Assembly: GCA_039811185.1 (NCBI GenBank) | Contig: JBDHYF010000006.1 | Span: forward strand, 1 to 64,000 | Source: JAEZDR01 sp039811185 | GTDB taxonomy: Bacteria; Bacteroidota; Bacteroidia; Chitinophagales; Chitinophagaceae | Direction of reading: 5' to 3' | Length of the DNA stretch: 64,000 nucleotides | Shown: positions 26,465-35,600 of the stretch, piece after piece | Layout: each line of letters begins with the position of its first letter | Position numbering within the stretch: the first letter of the stretch is position 1 | Notes under the pieces: generated by a model | What the model was told of the DNA's origin: nothing | The model's database searches: none | What the model saw: only the letters and a program-made list of their open reading frames with translations | Program-made: the position numbers and the translations under genes

Positions 26465-26482
26465 CAATCTTAATTTTTTTGA

Positions 26483-27106
26483 ATGAAGCATTTTTTTATA
26501 GCAGTCGTCGCATTATTGATGGCGGGAAGTTTGTCGGCGCAGGATGTAAAAGCGAAGGCAATTTTAGATAAGGCAAGCAATAAAATAAAAACGTTGAAAG
26601 GCATCACCGCTAACTTCTCGTATGTAACGAAGAACAAGAACAATGTGAAGAAGGGTTCGGTGAAAGGAACTATTTCCATCAAAGATCAGAAGTACTTCAT
26701 CAAACAAGGCTCCACCCAGATCATCAGCAATGGTGTGAAAGTTTGGAATTACGGAGGCGATAAAGAGGTTACTGTATCAACGATTGACAACGACGCTCAA
26801 ACCCTTACGCCGCAAAAGTTACTCACCAATTTTTACGACAAGGATTTTAATTACAAACTCGTAAAAACGAGCGGCGCCTATAATGAAATTGAAATGGTGC
26901 CGGTTGATAAGAGGAAAAATTTTAAGCAGGTAAACATATTTATCAGTAAGGCAAATGATCTCGTGTCAAAGGCAAGAATTATCGATAAAGGAGACAACAT
27001 CATTGAGTTTGAATTGAACAATGTAAACACAAAGGCCAATCTTTCCGATAATCTTTTTGTTTTCGATCCCGGAAAGCATCCGGGGGTGGAGATAATTGAA
27101 CAATAG
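26483..27106 (+). CDS. LolA-like outer-membrane lipoprotein carrier protein
   Basis: LolA chaperones lipoproteins across the periplasm. The 207-residue protein has a signal peptide (cleavage after SLSAQ), then the LolA-type start AKAILDKASNKIKTLKGITANFSY and repeated beta strands (VKGTISIKDQKYFIKQGS, QIISNGVKVWNY). The sequence is typical of Bacteroidota LolA-like proteins. A terminator lies just after its stop. Confidence 0.85.
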   Translation: MKHFFIAVVALLMAGSLSAQDVKAKAILDKASNKIKTLKGITANFSYVTKNKNNVKKGSVKGTISIKDQKYFIKQGSTQIISNGVKVWNYGGDKEVTVSTIDNDAQTLTPQKLLTNFYDKDFNYKLVKTSGAYNEIEMVPVDKRKNFKQVNIFISKANDLVSKARIIDKGDNIIEFELNNVNTKANLSDNLFVFDPGKHPGVEIIEQ

Positions 27107-27121
27107 CGAATTTACCATTCC

Positions 27122-27146
27122 AGCCGCTGTAAATAGCGGCTTTTTT
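27122..27146 (+). terminator. intrinsic terminator after the LolA-like gene
   Basis: AGCCGCT (27122-27128) pairs with AGCGGCT (27135-27141) with a 6-base loop, followed by T residues to 27146. Confidence 0.8.
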
Positions 27147-27197
27147 ATGCTCACTGCTTTTTTCAGCGCGAAAAAAAATGCAATTTTACACGCTGAT

Positions 27198-27884
27198 ATG
27201 AACCGGATAATTATTACCATCGATGGCTTTTCTTCCTGCGGCAAGAGTACGCTTGCACGCGCGCTTGCACACAAATTAAATTACACCTTCATCGACAGCG
27301 GCGCCATGTATCGAGCCATCACATTGTATTTTCTTCGTCATCACATCGACTGGAATAATGAAAAGCAGGTAAAAGAAGCGCTTGCTGATATTAATATGGA
27401 GTTCGATTATAATCCTGCCACCGGTGGAAGCGATATGATTTTAAACGATGAAAATGTAGAGCTGATTATCCGCGACATGCTGGTAAGTGAAAACGTGAGT
27501 GAGGTTGCGGCCAACCAATTTGTACGCGAATTTGCCGTAGCTCAACAACAGAAAATGGGCAGGCGTAAAGGTATTGTGATGGATGGACGCGACATTGGAA
27601 CCACCGTTTTTCCTGATGCCGAGTTAAAGATATTTGTCGTGGCCGATCCGGCCGTTCGCGTGGAGCGCCGGTATAAAGAAATGTTTGAAAAGAATCCGCA
27701 TATCAGTATTGAAGAAGTAAAATCCAATCTTGAAATGCGGGATTATATCGACAGCAACCGCGATTTCTCCCCTCTGCGCCAGGCCGCCGATGCAAAAGTA
27801 CTCGATAACACGAACCTCACACGCGAAGAGCAACTTCAGAAAGCGTTGGGTTGGATAAAAGAATTATCTGCTGTTAGTCACTAA
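27198..27884 (+). CDS. cmk: cytidylate kinase
   Basis: Cmk phosphorylates CMP and dCMP. The 228-residue protein has the P-loop GFSSCGKSTLARA at residues 10-22, DSGAMYRAITLY, the GRDIGTTVFPDAELKIF block and the basic RVERRYKEM region. I use ATG 27198 (MNRIIITIDG), which matches family N-termini; the longer frame from 27096 would run through the preceding terminator hairpin. Confidence 0.95.
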   Translation: MNRIIITIDGFSSCGKSTLARALAHKLNYTFIDSGAMYRAITLYFLRHHIDWNNEKQVKEALADINMEFDYNPATGGSDMILNDENVELIIRDMLVSENVSEVAANQFVREFAVAQQQKMGRRKGIVMDGRDIGTTVFPDAELKIFVVADPAVRVERRYKEMFEKNPHISIEEVKSNLEMRDYIDSNRDFSPLRQAADAKVLDNTNLTREEQLQKALGWIKELSAVSH

Positions 27885-27900
27885 CAACTGTTAGCTACTT

Positions 27901-27908
27901 TATCTTTG
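27901..27908 (+). promoter_or_regulatory. candidate -7 box of the thiolase gene
   Basis: TATCTTTG fits TAnnTTTG and ends 19 bp before the thiolase ATG. A short inverted repeat (GTTAGT, one base, ACTAAC at 27873-27885) overlaps the cmk stop just upstream. Confidence 0.45.
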
Positions 27909-27927
27909 CCGCTTTAAATCATTCAAC

Positions 27928-29106
27928 ATGAACAATATTGTGTATATCGTGTCGGCAGTCCGCACACCAATGGGCAGTTTTGGCGGAGCATTAAAAGATG
28001 TGCCTGCACCGCGGCTTGGCGCTATCGCCATAAAGGCTGCTGTGGAAAGGGCCGGCATTCAACCGGAAATGGTAGAAGAAGTTTTAATGGGTTGCGTTAT
28101 TCAGGCGAATCTGGGTCAGGCACCGGCACGTCAGGCAGCGGTTTATGCGGGCCTTCCACACAACGTGGTGTGTACCACCATTAACAAGGTTTGTGCAAGT
28201 GGTATGAAGGCAATTGCCCTGGGCGCGCAGAGCATTATGCTTGGCGATAATGATATTGTAGTAGCCGGCGGAATGGAGAACATGAGCGCCGTTCCGTTTT
28301 ACCTTGATAAACTAAGATGGGGAAATAAATATGGGAGCTCTGCTGTGACAGATGGTTTGGAAAAGGATGGGCTTACCGATTGTTACAGCAATACGGCAAT
28401 GGGCTGTGCAGCCGATATCATAGCAGCCGAATCAAAAATTTCGAGGGAAGATCAGGACGCTTTTGCTGTGGAAAGCTATAAGCGGTCGCAGGCTGCCTGG
28501 GAAAATGGCGCGTTTAAAGAAGAAGTGGTGCCGGTTGAAATAACAGGTAAAAAAGGAACCGTTGTTGTTGATAAAGATGAGGAACCCTGGAATGTAAAGT
28601 TTGATAAAATAGCAGGCCTTCGTCCGGCATTTGGGAAGGAAGGAACGGTTACCGCTGCCAACGCCTCCACAATGAACGATGGTGCGGCCGCAGTTGTTTT
28701 AATGAGTAAAGAAAAAGCCGAAGAACTGGGCATTCAGCCACTGGCAATAATAAAAAGTTTTGCCGACGCGGAGCAAGATCCTACTTACTTTACAACGGCT
28801 CCAAGTGTTGCGCTTCCTAAAGCTGCAAAAAAAGCAGGAATCGAACTCAGTGAGATTGATTATTTCGAGCTGAATGAAGCCTTTAGCGTTGTAGGCATTG
28901 TTAATTCAAATTTGATGAAGCTCGATCCGGCAAAAGTAAATGTAAACGGCGGAGCGGTTTCTCTTGGGCACCCGTTAGGCTGCAGCGGAGCAAGAATAAT
29001 TGTTTCATTGATCAACGTGTTAAAGCAGAAGAACGCCAAGTATGGCGGCGCCGGCATCTGCAACGGCGGCGGCGGAGCAAGTGCCATGATCATTGAAAAG
29101 GTGTAA
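27928..29106 (+). CDS. acetyl-CoA C-acetyltransferase (thiolase)
   Basis: Thiolases interconvert two acetyl-CoA and acetoacetyl-CoA, or act in beta-oxidation. The 392-residue protein has the nucleophilic Cys89 in INKVCASGMKA, the GHPLGCSGAR motif with the active-site His, and the C-terminal CNGGGGAS with the second Cys. Overall similarity is to acetoacetyl-CoA thiolase (PhaA/AtoB type). It stands between cmk and the secreted repeat protein with its own probable promoter. The exact substrate length is not certain. Confidence 0.92.
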   Translation: MNNIVYIVSAVRTPMGSFGGALKDVPAPRLGAIAIKAAVERAGIQPEMVEEVLMGCVIQANLGQAPARQAAVYAGLPHNVVCTTINKVCASGMKAIALGAQSIMLGDNDIVVAGGMENMSAVPFYLDKLRWGNKYGSSAVTDGLEKDGLTDCYSNTAMGCAADIIAAESKISREDQDAFAVESYKRSQAAWENGAFKEEVVPVEITGKKGTVVVDKDEEPWNVKFDKIAGLRPAFGKEGTVTAANASTMNDGAAAVVLMSKEKAEELGIQPLAIIKSFADAEQDPTYFTTAPSVALPKAAKKAGIELSEIDYFELNEAFSVVGIVNSNLMKLDPAKVNVNGGAVSLGHPLGCSGARIIVSLINVLKQKNAKYGGAGICNGGGGASAMIIEKV

Positions 29107-29184
29107 GGCGAATAAAAAATACCATTAAGAGGGTAATTTTTTGTTGAAGGGCTTGTTTATCTTTAAGTTTTAAAAACTCAGGTT

Positions 29185-29988
29185 ATGAAACAAGTAATTG
29201 CCCTCCTTTCTTTCGCGCTGGTTTCAGGCGCTACAATCGCTCAGGTTGGTAAGCAGGTAAACAACACCTCTTATTCAAAAGCAAAAGTTTACATTTCTGT
29301 GGATAAGCCGGTAAGAGGTGTTGCCACAGAAGACAAAACAATTCTCATCAATCCCGAAAAAGGAAGTTACGCATACATTATCGTCGATAACTATCCCAAT
29401 ACTTTTCCTACTTCTCAAATACAACTCACAAGTTTTAAAAAGTATGGAGGCGAGTACGAAAAAATTGATTCCAAAACATACGACATCGATCGGAGCCTCA
29501 CCTTCACCTACATCCAGTACAGTTTTAATACAACGGGCGATTACGCATTTGATGTGCACGATGGAAATGGCACATTTATTAACTCCGCTTATGTAACAGC
29601 CAATGCCAAAACCAGCACTACAACCAACAATGGCGGATCCGGAAAATATTCTAAGGCCAAAGCATACATAGCACTCGATGTTCCCGTGGCGGGCGTCGCT
29701 AAACAGGTTTCATCTATCGTTATTAATCCCGACAAAGGGAGCTATGCTTACATTGTAATCGATAATTATCCCACCAACTTTAACGTCGATAAAATTAATT
29801 TGAAATCGTACAAAAAAGTAAACGGCAAGTACGAAAAGCTAAACGATCAAACCTATAATATCAGCGGCGATAATTATTATACCTACATAAAATACAGCTT
29901 CTATACGAAAGGTGAATATGCTTTTGACGTTTATGATGAGAACGGCGTTTTTGTAGCAACTGCCTATGTAACCGTAGGATACAAGTAG
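29185..29988 (+). CDS. secreted protein with two tandem ~105-residue repeats
   Basis: The 267-residue protein has a signal peptide (cleavage near TIAQ) and two similar halves, starting at about residues 30 and 154: each has YSKAK(V/A)YI, then NP(E/D)KGSYAYI, DNYP, YEK, and ends (G)(D/E)YAFDV with DENG/DGNG and AYVT. A Ser/Thr/Gly linker joins them. The pattern suggests two beta-sandwich domains made by internal duplication. No family is recognised. The mature protein is probably periplasmic or surface exposed. Confidence 0.8.
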   Translation: MKQVIALLSFALVSGATIAQVGKQVNNTSYSKAKVYISVDKPVRGVATEDKTILINPEKGSYAYIIVDNYPNTFPTSQIQLTSFKKYGGEYEKIDSKTYDIDRSLTFTYIQYSFNTTGDYAFDVHDGNGTFINSAYVTANAKTSTTTNNGGSGKYSKAKAYIALDVPVAGVAKQVSSIVINPDKGSYAYIVIDNYPTNFNVDKINLKSYKKVNGKYEKLNDQTYNISGDNYYTYIKYSFYTKGEYAFDVYDENGVFVATAYVTVGYK

Positions 29989-30012
29989 CGGTAAAGAAGA
30001 ATCGTGTTGAAT

Positions 30013-30040
30013 GCCGCGGAAAACTTTTTTGCGGCTTTTT
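30013..30040 (+). terminator. intrinsic terminator after the two-repeat protein
   Basis: GCCGC (30013-30017) and GCGGC (30031-30035) flank a loop and are followed by five T residues. It lies 24 bp after the stop codon and 33 bp before the sigma factor gene. Confidence 0.6.
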
Positions 30041-30072
30041 ATTTTCCTTAACTTTAAGGCTCAGTTTTCCCA

Positions 30073-30609
30073 TTGACCGAAAAAGAAATTATACAAGGTT
30101 GTATTGAAGGAGATATTCAAACCCAGCGACTGTTGTTTAACACATTTGCTCCCAAAATGATGTCGGTTTGCCTGCGCTACATCGGCAACAGGTCAGAAGC
30201 GGAAGATGTTTTGCAGGATGGATTTATACTTGTATTCAGGCATATTGAGAAATTTAAATTTAATGGCTCTTTCGAGGGATGGATTCGCCGCATCATGGTA
30301 AATACAGCGCTCAAATTTTTACAGAGCAAAAAAGTAAATTTCGTTGAGATAGATGCGGTGCAGGCAACATTTATTCATGGTGAACCATCTGTTTTATCTG
30401 AACTGAATACTGAAGAGCTGATGAAAATGATTGATGCCCTGCCGGACGGATATAAAATTGTATTTAACCTTTATGTAATAGAAGGGTACAGCCATAACGA
30501 AATTGCGAAATTGATTCACATTTCGCCGGGTACAAGCCGGAGCCAGCTCATTAAGGCGCGGAGGCTGCTTCAGAAGCAAATTACCGAACGTCAAAAACTT
30601 GCGGTATGA
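30073..30609 (+). CDS. ECF-type RNA polymerase sigma factor
   Basis: The 178-residue protein has sigma region 2 (RSEAEDVLQDGFILVFRHIEKF and GSFEGWIRRIMVNTALKFL) and region 4 with a helix-turn-helix (YSHNEIAKLIHISPGTSRSQLIKARRLLQ). The start is TTG at 30073, as no ATG precedes conserved region 2. Its stop overlaps the start of the next gene, which has an anti-sigma-like N-terminus; the two probably form a signalling pair. Confidence 0.93.
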   Translation: MTEKEIIQGCIEGDIQTQRLLFNTFAPKMMSVCLRYIGNRSEAEDVLQDGFILVFRHIEKFKFNGSFEGWIRRIMVNTALKFLQSKKVNFVEIDAVQATFIHGEPSVLSELNTEELMKMIDALPDGYKIVFNLYVIEGYSHNEIAKLIHISPGTSRSQLIKARRLLQKQITERQKLAV

Positions 30610-31895
30610 TGTCGGAAGAATTCGATAATTTTTTTCGGGATAGGATCAATGCTTCCCAAACGGAAGTATCTGAAGACGTATGGAAGGCATTGGAGAGCCA
30701 TCTCATCAAAGAAAATAAAAAGCGTCGTTTTCCTTTTGGCTACTGGTATGTTCCGGTGGCGGCCGTTTTCTTAATCAGTCTTTATCCTGGTATACATTTT
30801 CTAACAACTGACGGTGAAAATGCGGCTACCGTAAAAAGCCAAAGATCGAACACGCTCACACCGGCCGAAGAAATCAATACAGATGTGGCAACCATCCAGG
30901 CACCGGCATCTCAACCCTTCGCTCCGGTAGTTTCCCCTGCAAAACAAACCGGCATTCCTGCTCCGAAAAAGCATTCAACGCAACACACCGTTTCTTACCA
31001 CGGAAGCGATATTTCTGAAAATTCCGTACAGCAGTTTATTCAGCCCGGCGACCAAGAATTATCTGTATACAACAGAATATCGGTTACGGAACTGCCCCTC
31101 GTAAGCACTGCTGCGAATCATCTTCCTACCGCTGTCATTCATCCCATTATCGGATGCCCGGCCAATAACAGCCATTACGAGCCATCATTATTTATAGAAG
31201 GCTATGTTGCACCCGCTTATACCATCCGGAGCCTCTCGGGCGGATCTGCCGATTTCCGCTACCGGAAGGACAGCGCCGAGAAACAAATGTTCTCTTTCGG
31301 AGCCGGTATCAGGCTTTCAAAAAGACTCAGCAATCACATGCTCATCAAAGGTGGAGTTGAATATCTCGAAACACGTGAAAAGTTTCGTCTGCAACGTGAA
31401 GACGGCATTCGTATAACCACCGTTGTAACGGTAAAAAATGTAAACGGCGTAAACGTGTATGACACAATCTCGGTACAAGAAACACAATACAGAACAACGC
31501 ATACTACCAACACTTACCGCTCGGTTTCGTTGCCTGTTATTGCTTCCTATGAAACCGGAAACGAGAATTGGCGCGCCGCATTTTCCGGTGGTGTAATTTT
31601 AAATGTTTTCAGCAAAGCATCCGGTTATACGCTCGACACAGCCTATAAAGCGGTTTCAATGTCGGACAACAGCAACGGCATTTATAAAACCGGAGTAGGC
31701 TTTTCCCTTTACGGCAGCTTTGCACTTTACAAAAATATTTTGCCATATACCGAAGTGTTTGCCGAACCGTATTTTCAATACCAACTCTCGAACTTAACAA
31801 CCGATAAAGCAGGATTCAACCAAAAAATGCATCACCTCGGAATTAATTTGGGAATTCGGTATAATTTAGGAAACCTCAGGCAACGAAACGATTAG
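30606..31895 (+). CDS. anti-sigma-like N-terminus joined to an outer-membrane beta-barrel domain
   Basis: This 429-residue protein begins with an acidic cytoplasmic-type segment (EEFDNFFRDRINASQ...VWKALESHL) and one hydrophobic helix (about residues 44-59). A Pro/Thr-rich linker follows (roughly 60-175), then a C-terminal part with alternating aromatic strands (SLFIEGYVAPAY, SFGAGIRLSKRLSN, HHLGINLGIRYNL) that resembles outer-membrane porin-family barrels. It overlaps the sigma gene by 4 bp. It is probably a membrane regulator of that sigma factor with a part reaching the outer membrane; mechanism is inference. Confidence 0.75.
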   Translation: MMSEEFDNFFRDRINASQTEVSEDVWKALESHLIKENKKRRFPFGYWYVPVAAVFLISLYPGIHFLTTDGENAATVKSQRSNTLTPAEEINTDVATIQAPASQPFAPVVSPAKQTGIPAPKKHSTQHTVSYHGSDISENSVQQFIQPGDQELSVYNRISVTELPLVSTAANHLPTAVIHPIIGCPANNSHYEPSLFIEGYVAPAYTIRSLSGGSADFRYRKDSAEKQMFSFGAGIRLSKRLSNHMLIKGGVEYLETREKFRLQREDGIRITTVVTVKNVNGVNVYDTISVQETQYRTTHTTNTYRSVSLPVIASYETGNENWRAAFSGGVILNVFSKASGYTLDTAYKAVSMSDNSNGIYKTGVGFSLYGSFALYKNILPYTEVFAEPYFQYQLSNLTTDKAGFNQKMHHLGINLGIRYNLGNLRQRND

Positions 31896-31995
31896 TTCCA
31901 GTATCTGATTAACAGTTCGATACTTAGTCCAATATTCTTAGTCCAATGCCCGCGGGCAAAACCGTTTCAAATTTCATTTTATCAATACGAATCCG

Positions 31996-32021
31996 AGCCG
32001 CTTTTTTAAGTGGCTTTTTTT
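31996..32021 (+). terminator. intrinsic terminator after the sigma/barrel pair
   Basis: AGCCGC (31996-32001) pairs with GTGGCT (32010-32015, one G-U pair) and is followed by seven T residues. It ends at the uvrB stop codon, which is on the other strand. Confidence 0.6.
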
Positions 32022-34053
32022 ATTGCGTTTTCATCTTCTCCAACTGCCTTTGCAATCCAAACATTTCGTCTCTCAGCCTTGCCGCTTCCATAAAATCCAG
32101 GTCTTTTGCAGCTTTTTCCATCAGCCGCTTCACTTTCGCAATTCCTTTTTCTAACTGAGGAATGGTTTCATAGTCTACGGGTTCCTCCGCAACCAATGCT
32201 AATCCGTCGGGCACGGCGTAGGGACTTTTCTGATCGTAGGACTTTATGTCGAGTACCGAAGTTTGCGCAAGTACCTGGTCGCGCGTTTTTATAACGGTTT
32301 TCGGAGTAATGTTGTGTTGAATGTTGTGCGCAATCTGAATATCCCTTCTCCGGTTTGTTTCATCAATAGTGCGCTGCATGCTTTCGGTAATCTTGTCTGC
32401 ATAAAATATCACTTTCCCGTCTGCGTTTCTTGCAGCGCGACCGGCAGTTTGAGTAAGCGATTTTTCGTTTCTTAAAAAACCTTCTTTATCCGCGTCTAAA
32501 ACAGCCACCAGCGATACCTCTGGTAAATCAAGTCCTTCTCTTAACAAGTTTACGCCGACAAGCACATCAATTTCTCCGAGGCGAAGCTGTCGCAGAATCT
32601 CTACACGCTCCAGCGCATCAATATCGCTGTGAATATATTTTGAGCGAATGTGGATGCGTGAAAGGTATTTGTCCATTTCCTCCGCCATTCGTTTCGTTAA
32701 AGTGGTTACCAGTACACGGTCGCCTTTTTTCACGCGCAAATCAATTTCATTTAATAAATCATCAATTTGATTTATTGATGGGCGTACTTCAATCGGCGGG
32801 TCGAGGAGGCCTGTAGGCCGCACCACTTGCTCCACTACAATGCCTTCGGTTTTTTCGAGCTCGTAGCTGCCGGGCGTGGCACTTACAAATACCGTTTGAC
32901 CAATCATATTCTCAAACTCATGAAAGTTTAGGGGCCGGTTATCAAGCGCACTTGGTAGCCTGAAGCCATAATCCACCAACACAAGTTTTCTGCTTCTGTC
33001 CCCGCCATACATCCCCGATATTTGCGGTATGGTTTGATGGCTTTCATCAATCATACACAAAAAATCTTTCGGAAAATAATCGAGTAAACAAAACGGTCTT
33101 GTACCTGGTTTTCGCCTGTCGAAGAAGCGCGAATAATTTTCGATGCCGTTACAATAGCCGAGTTCGCGTATCATCTCCAAATCATACTCCACTCTTTCTT
33201 TGATGCGCTGCGCTTCGAGGAGTTTTCCCTGTTGCTTGTAGTAGTTTACCTGCAACATCATTTCATCCTGAATTTCGTGCATAATTGTAACCACCATATC
33301 TTTTGGAGCGATGTATAAATTAGCCGGAAAGATGGCGGCGTTGTCCAACTTACCGATCCTTTTTCCGCTATCCAGTTCAAAGCTTTCGATGGTATCAATT
33401 TCATCACCAAAAAAAGAAACACGATAGCCGACATCGAGATACGGAAGGTTGATGTCAACCGTATCACCTTTAACGCGGAAGGTGCCTCGTGTAAATTCAG
33501 TGGTGGTGCGGTTGTATAAAGAATTGATGAGGTTGTGCAGAAATCCTTGCCGCGATAACTGCTGTCCTTTTGCAATACGAATAATTCCGTTTTCGTAGTC
33601 GGTAGGATTGCCCATTCCATAGATGCAGCTTACGCTTGCCACTACGATGATATCGCGGCGGCCGCTCAGCAACTGCGATGTTGCCTGCAACCGTAGTTTA
33701 TCCAATTCTTCATTAATGCTCAGGTCTTTTTCAATATAAACATCCTTCACCGGCATATAGGCTTCCGGCTGATAATAGTCGTAATAGCTAACAAAATAGC
33801 CGACTGCATTTTCCGGAAAAAACTGCTTAAACTCGCCATACAACTGCGCTACAAGGGTTTTGTTATGCGTTAGTACCAGCGTGGGCCGTTGAACGTTTTG
33901 AATCACATTGGCCATGGTAAAAGTTTTACCCGAGCCGGTTACGCCGAGAAGCGTCTGAAATTTTTCGCCCTGAAAAATGCCCTCAGTAAGTTGTTGGATG
34001 GCCGACGGCTGATCGCCCGAAGGCTGATAAGGTGCATATAATTTAAATGGCAT
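32020..34053 (-). CDS. uvrB: excinuclease ABC subunit B
   Basis: UvrB is the damage-verifying helicase-like subunit of nucleotide excision repair. The 677-residue protein has the Walker A GVTGSGKTFTMAN near residue 38, the beta-hairpin region SYYDYYQPEAYMP, the DESHQTIPQ box, the helicase motifs with GINLLREG-like GVNLLREGLDLPEVSLV and QTAGRAARN, and a C-terminal UVR domain (LEKGIAKVKRLMEKAAKDL). Length is usual. Confidence 0.97.
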   Translation of the reverse strand: MPFKLYAPYQPSGDQPSAIQQLTEGIFQGEKFQTLLGVTGSGKTFTMANVIQNVQRPTLVLTHNKTLVAQLYGEFKQFFPENAVGYFVSYYDYYQPEAYMPVKDVYIEKDLSINEELDKLRLQATSQLLSGRRDIIVVASVSCIYGMGNPTDYENGIIRIAKGQQLSRQGFLHNLINSLYNRTTTEFTRGTFRVKGDTVDINLPYLDVGYRVSFFGDEIDTIESFELDSGKRIGKLDNAAIFPANLYIAPKDMVVTIMHEIQDEMMLQVNYYKQQGKLLEAQRIKERVEYDLEMIRELGYCNGIENYSRFFDRRKPGTRPFCLLDYFPKDFLCMIDESHQTIPQISGMYGGDRSRKLVLVDYGFRLPSALDNRPLNFHEFENMIGQTVFVSATPGSYELEKTEGIVVEQVVRPTGLLDPPIEVRPSINQIDDLLNEIDLRVKKGDRVLVTTLTKRMAEEMDKYLSRIHIRSKYIHSDIDALERVEILRQLRLGEIDVLVGVNLLREGLDLPEVSLVAVLDADKEGFLRNEKSLTQTAGRAARNADGKVIFYADKITESMQRTIDETNRRRDIQIAHNIQHNITPKTVIKTRDQVLAQTSVLDIKSYDQKSPYAVPDGLALVAEEPVDYETIPQLEKGIAKVKRLMEKAAKDLDFMEAARLRDEMFGLQRQLEKMKTQ

Positions 34054-34161
34054 AGAAGTATTGGAAAAAGCTCAGCAATTTAAAAAAATCAGCAAGGTGA
34101 AGATGTTAAGAAATGAAAAAAGCGGACAACTTACTATGGACAAGCGCTTCTGAAAGAACTT

Positions 34162-35061
34162 TCACGATGCCGACTGCCGTCGGAATGTGCTCAGATAGAT
34201 TCCGGAGAAAATCATGAGTCCGCATAAGGCTTTTATCCAATCGAAATGCTCACCGAGAAACAGCATGGCAATGATGGTGGCAAAAACAGGCTGTGTGTAC
34301 ATATAGGCGCCTGCTATTGATGCCGGAAGCTTCGAAAGAGCATACGCATTAAACAAGTAAGGCAGAAATGTGCCGCAAACAACAATCAGCGCAAGCAGAA
34401 GCCACTGAAATCCCGTGAAGGAAAGAAAAGAAGTCTGCACGAATTCTGTCACCGAAAAAGGAATCATCATAAAAAATCCGAAAGTAAACACCCAGCGAAT
34501 GACGTGAATAGAAGAATAGCGCAGCATCAGCGGCTTCACCAACACCATGTACACAGCGTAGGAAACGGCATTCAGTGCAATCAGAATATCGCCTTTAAGC
34601 ATATTCGTTCCTGTTGTGCTCGGGTCTTTCGAAAGCACTAAAATGGCGGCGCCGCCAAGCCCGAGAAACAAGCCGAGCAACTTTATAGCGCCCACTTTTT
34701 CTTTCAGCAAGATGGCCGCAATCAGGGTGATGAAGATGGGCGTTATCAACATCAGCAAAGCGCCGTGGATTCCGGTTGTAAACGAGAGCCCTTTAATAAA
34801 CAACAGTTGGTTAAAGGTAACGCCGGTTAAGCCGCAGACGATAAAGAGCCAGACATCATTTTTATTGATGGATGCCTTTGAGGAGCTGAAAGCAAACAGT
34901 AGCCAAAATAGGATGGTGGCGGAAGAGGCGCGTACCAGGTTCAGTGCGAATGGTGCGATGACGACGGGCGTAAGCGATTTAATAATACTGATATTGGCTC
35001 CGAAAAAAAAGTTCGTGAGCAGTAAGGCAGCATGCGCTTTAAAATGAAAGCTTTTCGACAA
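34162..35061 (-). CDS. EamA-family (DMT superfamily) transporter
   Basis: The 299-residue protein has about ten hydrophobic helices in two EamA repeats (first around residues 12-140, second around 155-290), with the usual helix-ending motifs such as KEKVGAIKLLGLFLGLGGA. Members export amino acids, metabolites or nucleotide sugars. Substrate cannot be inferred. It starts 6 bp after the stop of the small lipoprotein gene on the same strand, suggesting a shared transcript. Confidence 0.88.
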   Translation of the reverse strand: MSKSFHFKAHAALLLTNFFFGANISIIKSLTPVVIAPFALNLVRASSATILFWLLFAFSSSKASINKNDVWLFIVCGLTGVTFNQLLFIKGLSFTTGIHGALLMLITPIFITLIAAILLKEKVGAIKLLGLFLGLGGAAILVLSKDPSTTGTNMLKGDILIALNAVSYAVYMVLVKPLMLRYSSIHVIRWVFTFGFFMMIPFSVTEFVQTSFLSFTGFQWLLLALIVVCGTFLPYLFNAYALSKLPASIAGAYMYTQPVFATIIAMLFLGEHFDWIKALCGLMIFSGIYLSTFRRQSAS

Positions 35062-35067
35062 AGCGGC

Positions 35068-35547
35068 CTATTGAATTTTCGCTTCGAATGCCCCTGCGGT
35101 TAACACCCGGGTCACACCTTCGTTGTTTGCCAGTTTACCGCTAAATTCTCCTTTTAAAATGCCATCCGCAAAAGAGATAATTTTTACGGATACATTATCC
35201 GGCTCCAAAATTTTTGTGCTGGTAAAGGTTGTATAATCGGTTCCGCTGATGTGCTTCAAAATAATCAGTTCCGCTGTTTTGGTTGCGGTAGGATAGGAAC
35301 CCACCACAGGTTCGGTTACAGGAAGCGTAAACTGAACGTTCAGAATTTCGCTTCCGCTGCTTCCGGCAACTGTATATTTATCGGTGTACGAGCCGGATTC
35401 TTTTGTGGCTGTAACATTGGCCAATACGGCATTTCCGCCGTCTATATTAACGATGAGGCTACCTTCGAAGGCCGGAGGAGCGCTCTCGTTTTTTTTGCAC
35501 GAAGACAAAATTATCAGACTGAGTAGCAGGGAGAAGATGTTACGCAT
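35068..35547 (-). CDS. small lipoprotein, unknown function
   Basis: This 159-residue protein has a lipoprotein signal (MRNIFSLLLSLIILSSC, lipobox LSSC) and then a beta-rich domain with repeated short strands, ending LTAGAFEAKIQ. It is not recognised. It sits between the phosphoglucomutase terminator and the EamA gene and is probably transcribed with the latter. Confidence 0.7.
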   Translation of the reverse strand: MRNIFSLLLSLIILSSCKKNESAPPAFEGSLIVNIDGGNAVLANVTATKESGSYTDKYTVAGSSGSEILNVQFTLPVTEPVVGSYPTATKTAELIILKHISGTDYTTFTSTKILEPDNVSVKIISFADGILKGEFSGKLANNEGVTRVLTAGAFEAKIQ

Positions 35548-35563
35548 AAATGTTTTATTGAGT

Positions 35564-35589
35564 TAAAAAAACCACCCGGTGCGGGTGGT
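35564..35589 (-). terminator. intrinsic terminator of the phosphoglucomutase gene
   Basis: ACCACCC (35571-35577) and GGGTGGT (35583-35589) form a stem; on the minus strand it is followed by seven T residues. It lies 12 bp past the stop codon. Confidence 0.8.
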
Positions 35590-35600
35590 TAAAAATAGGT

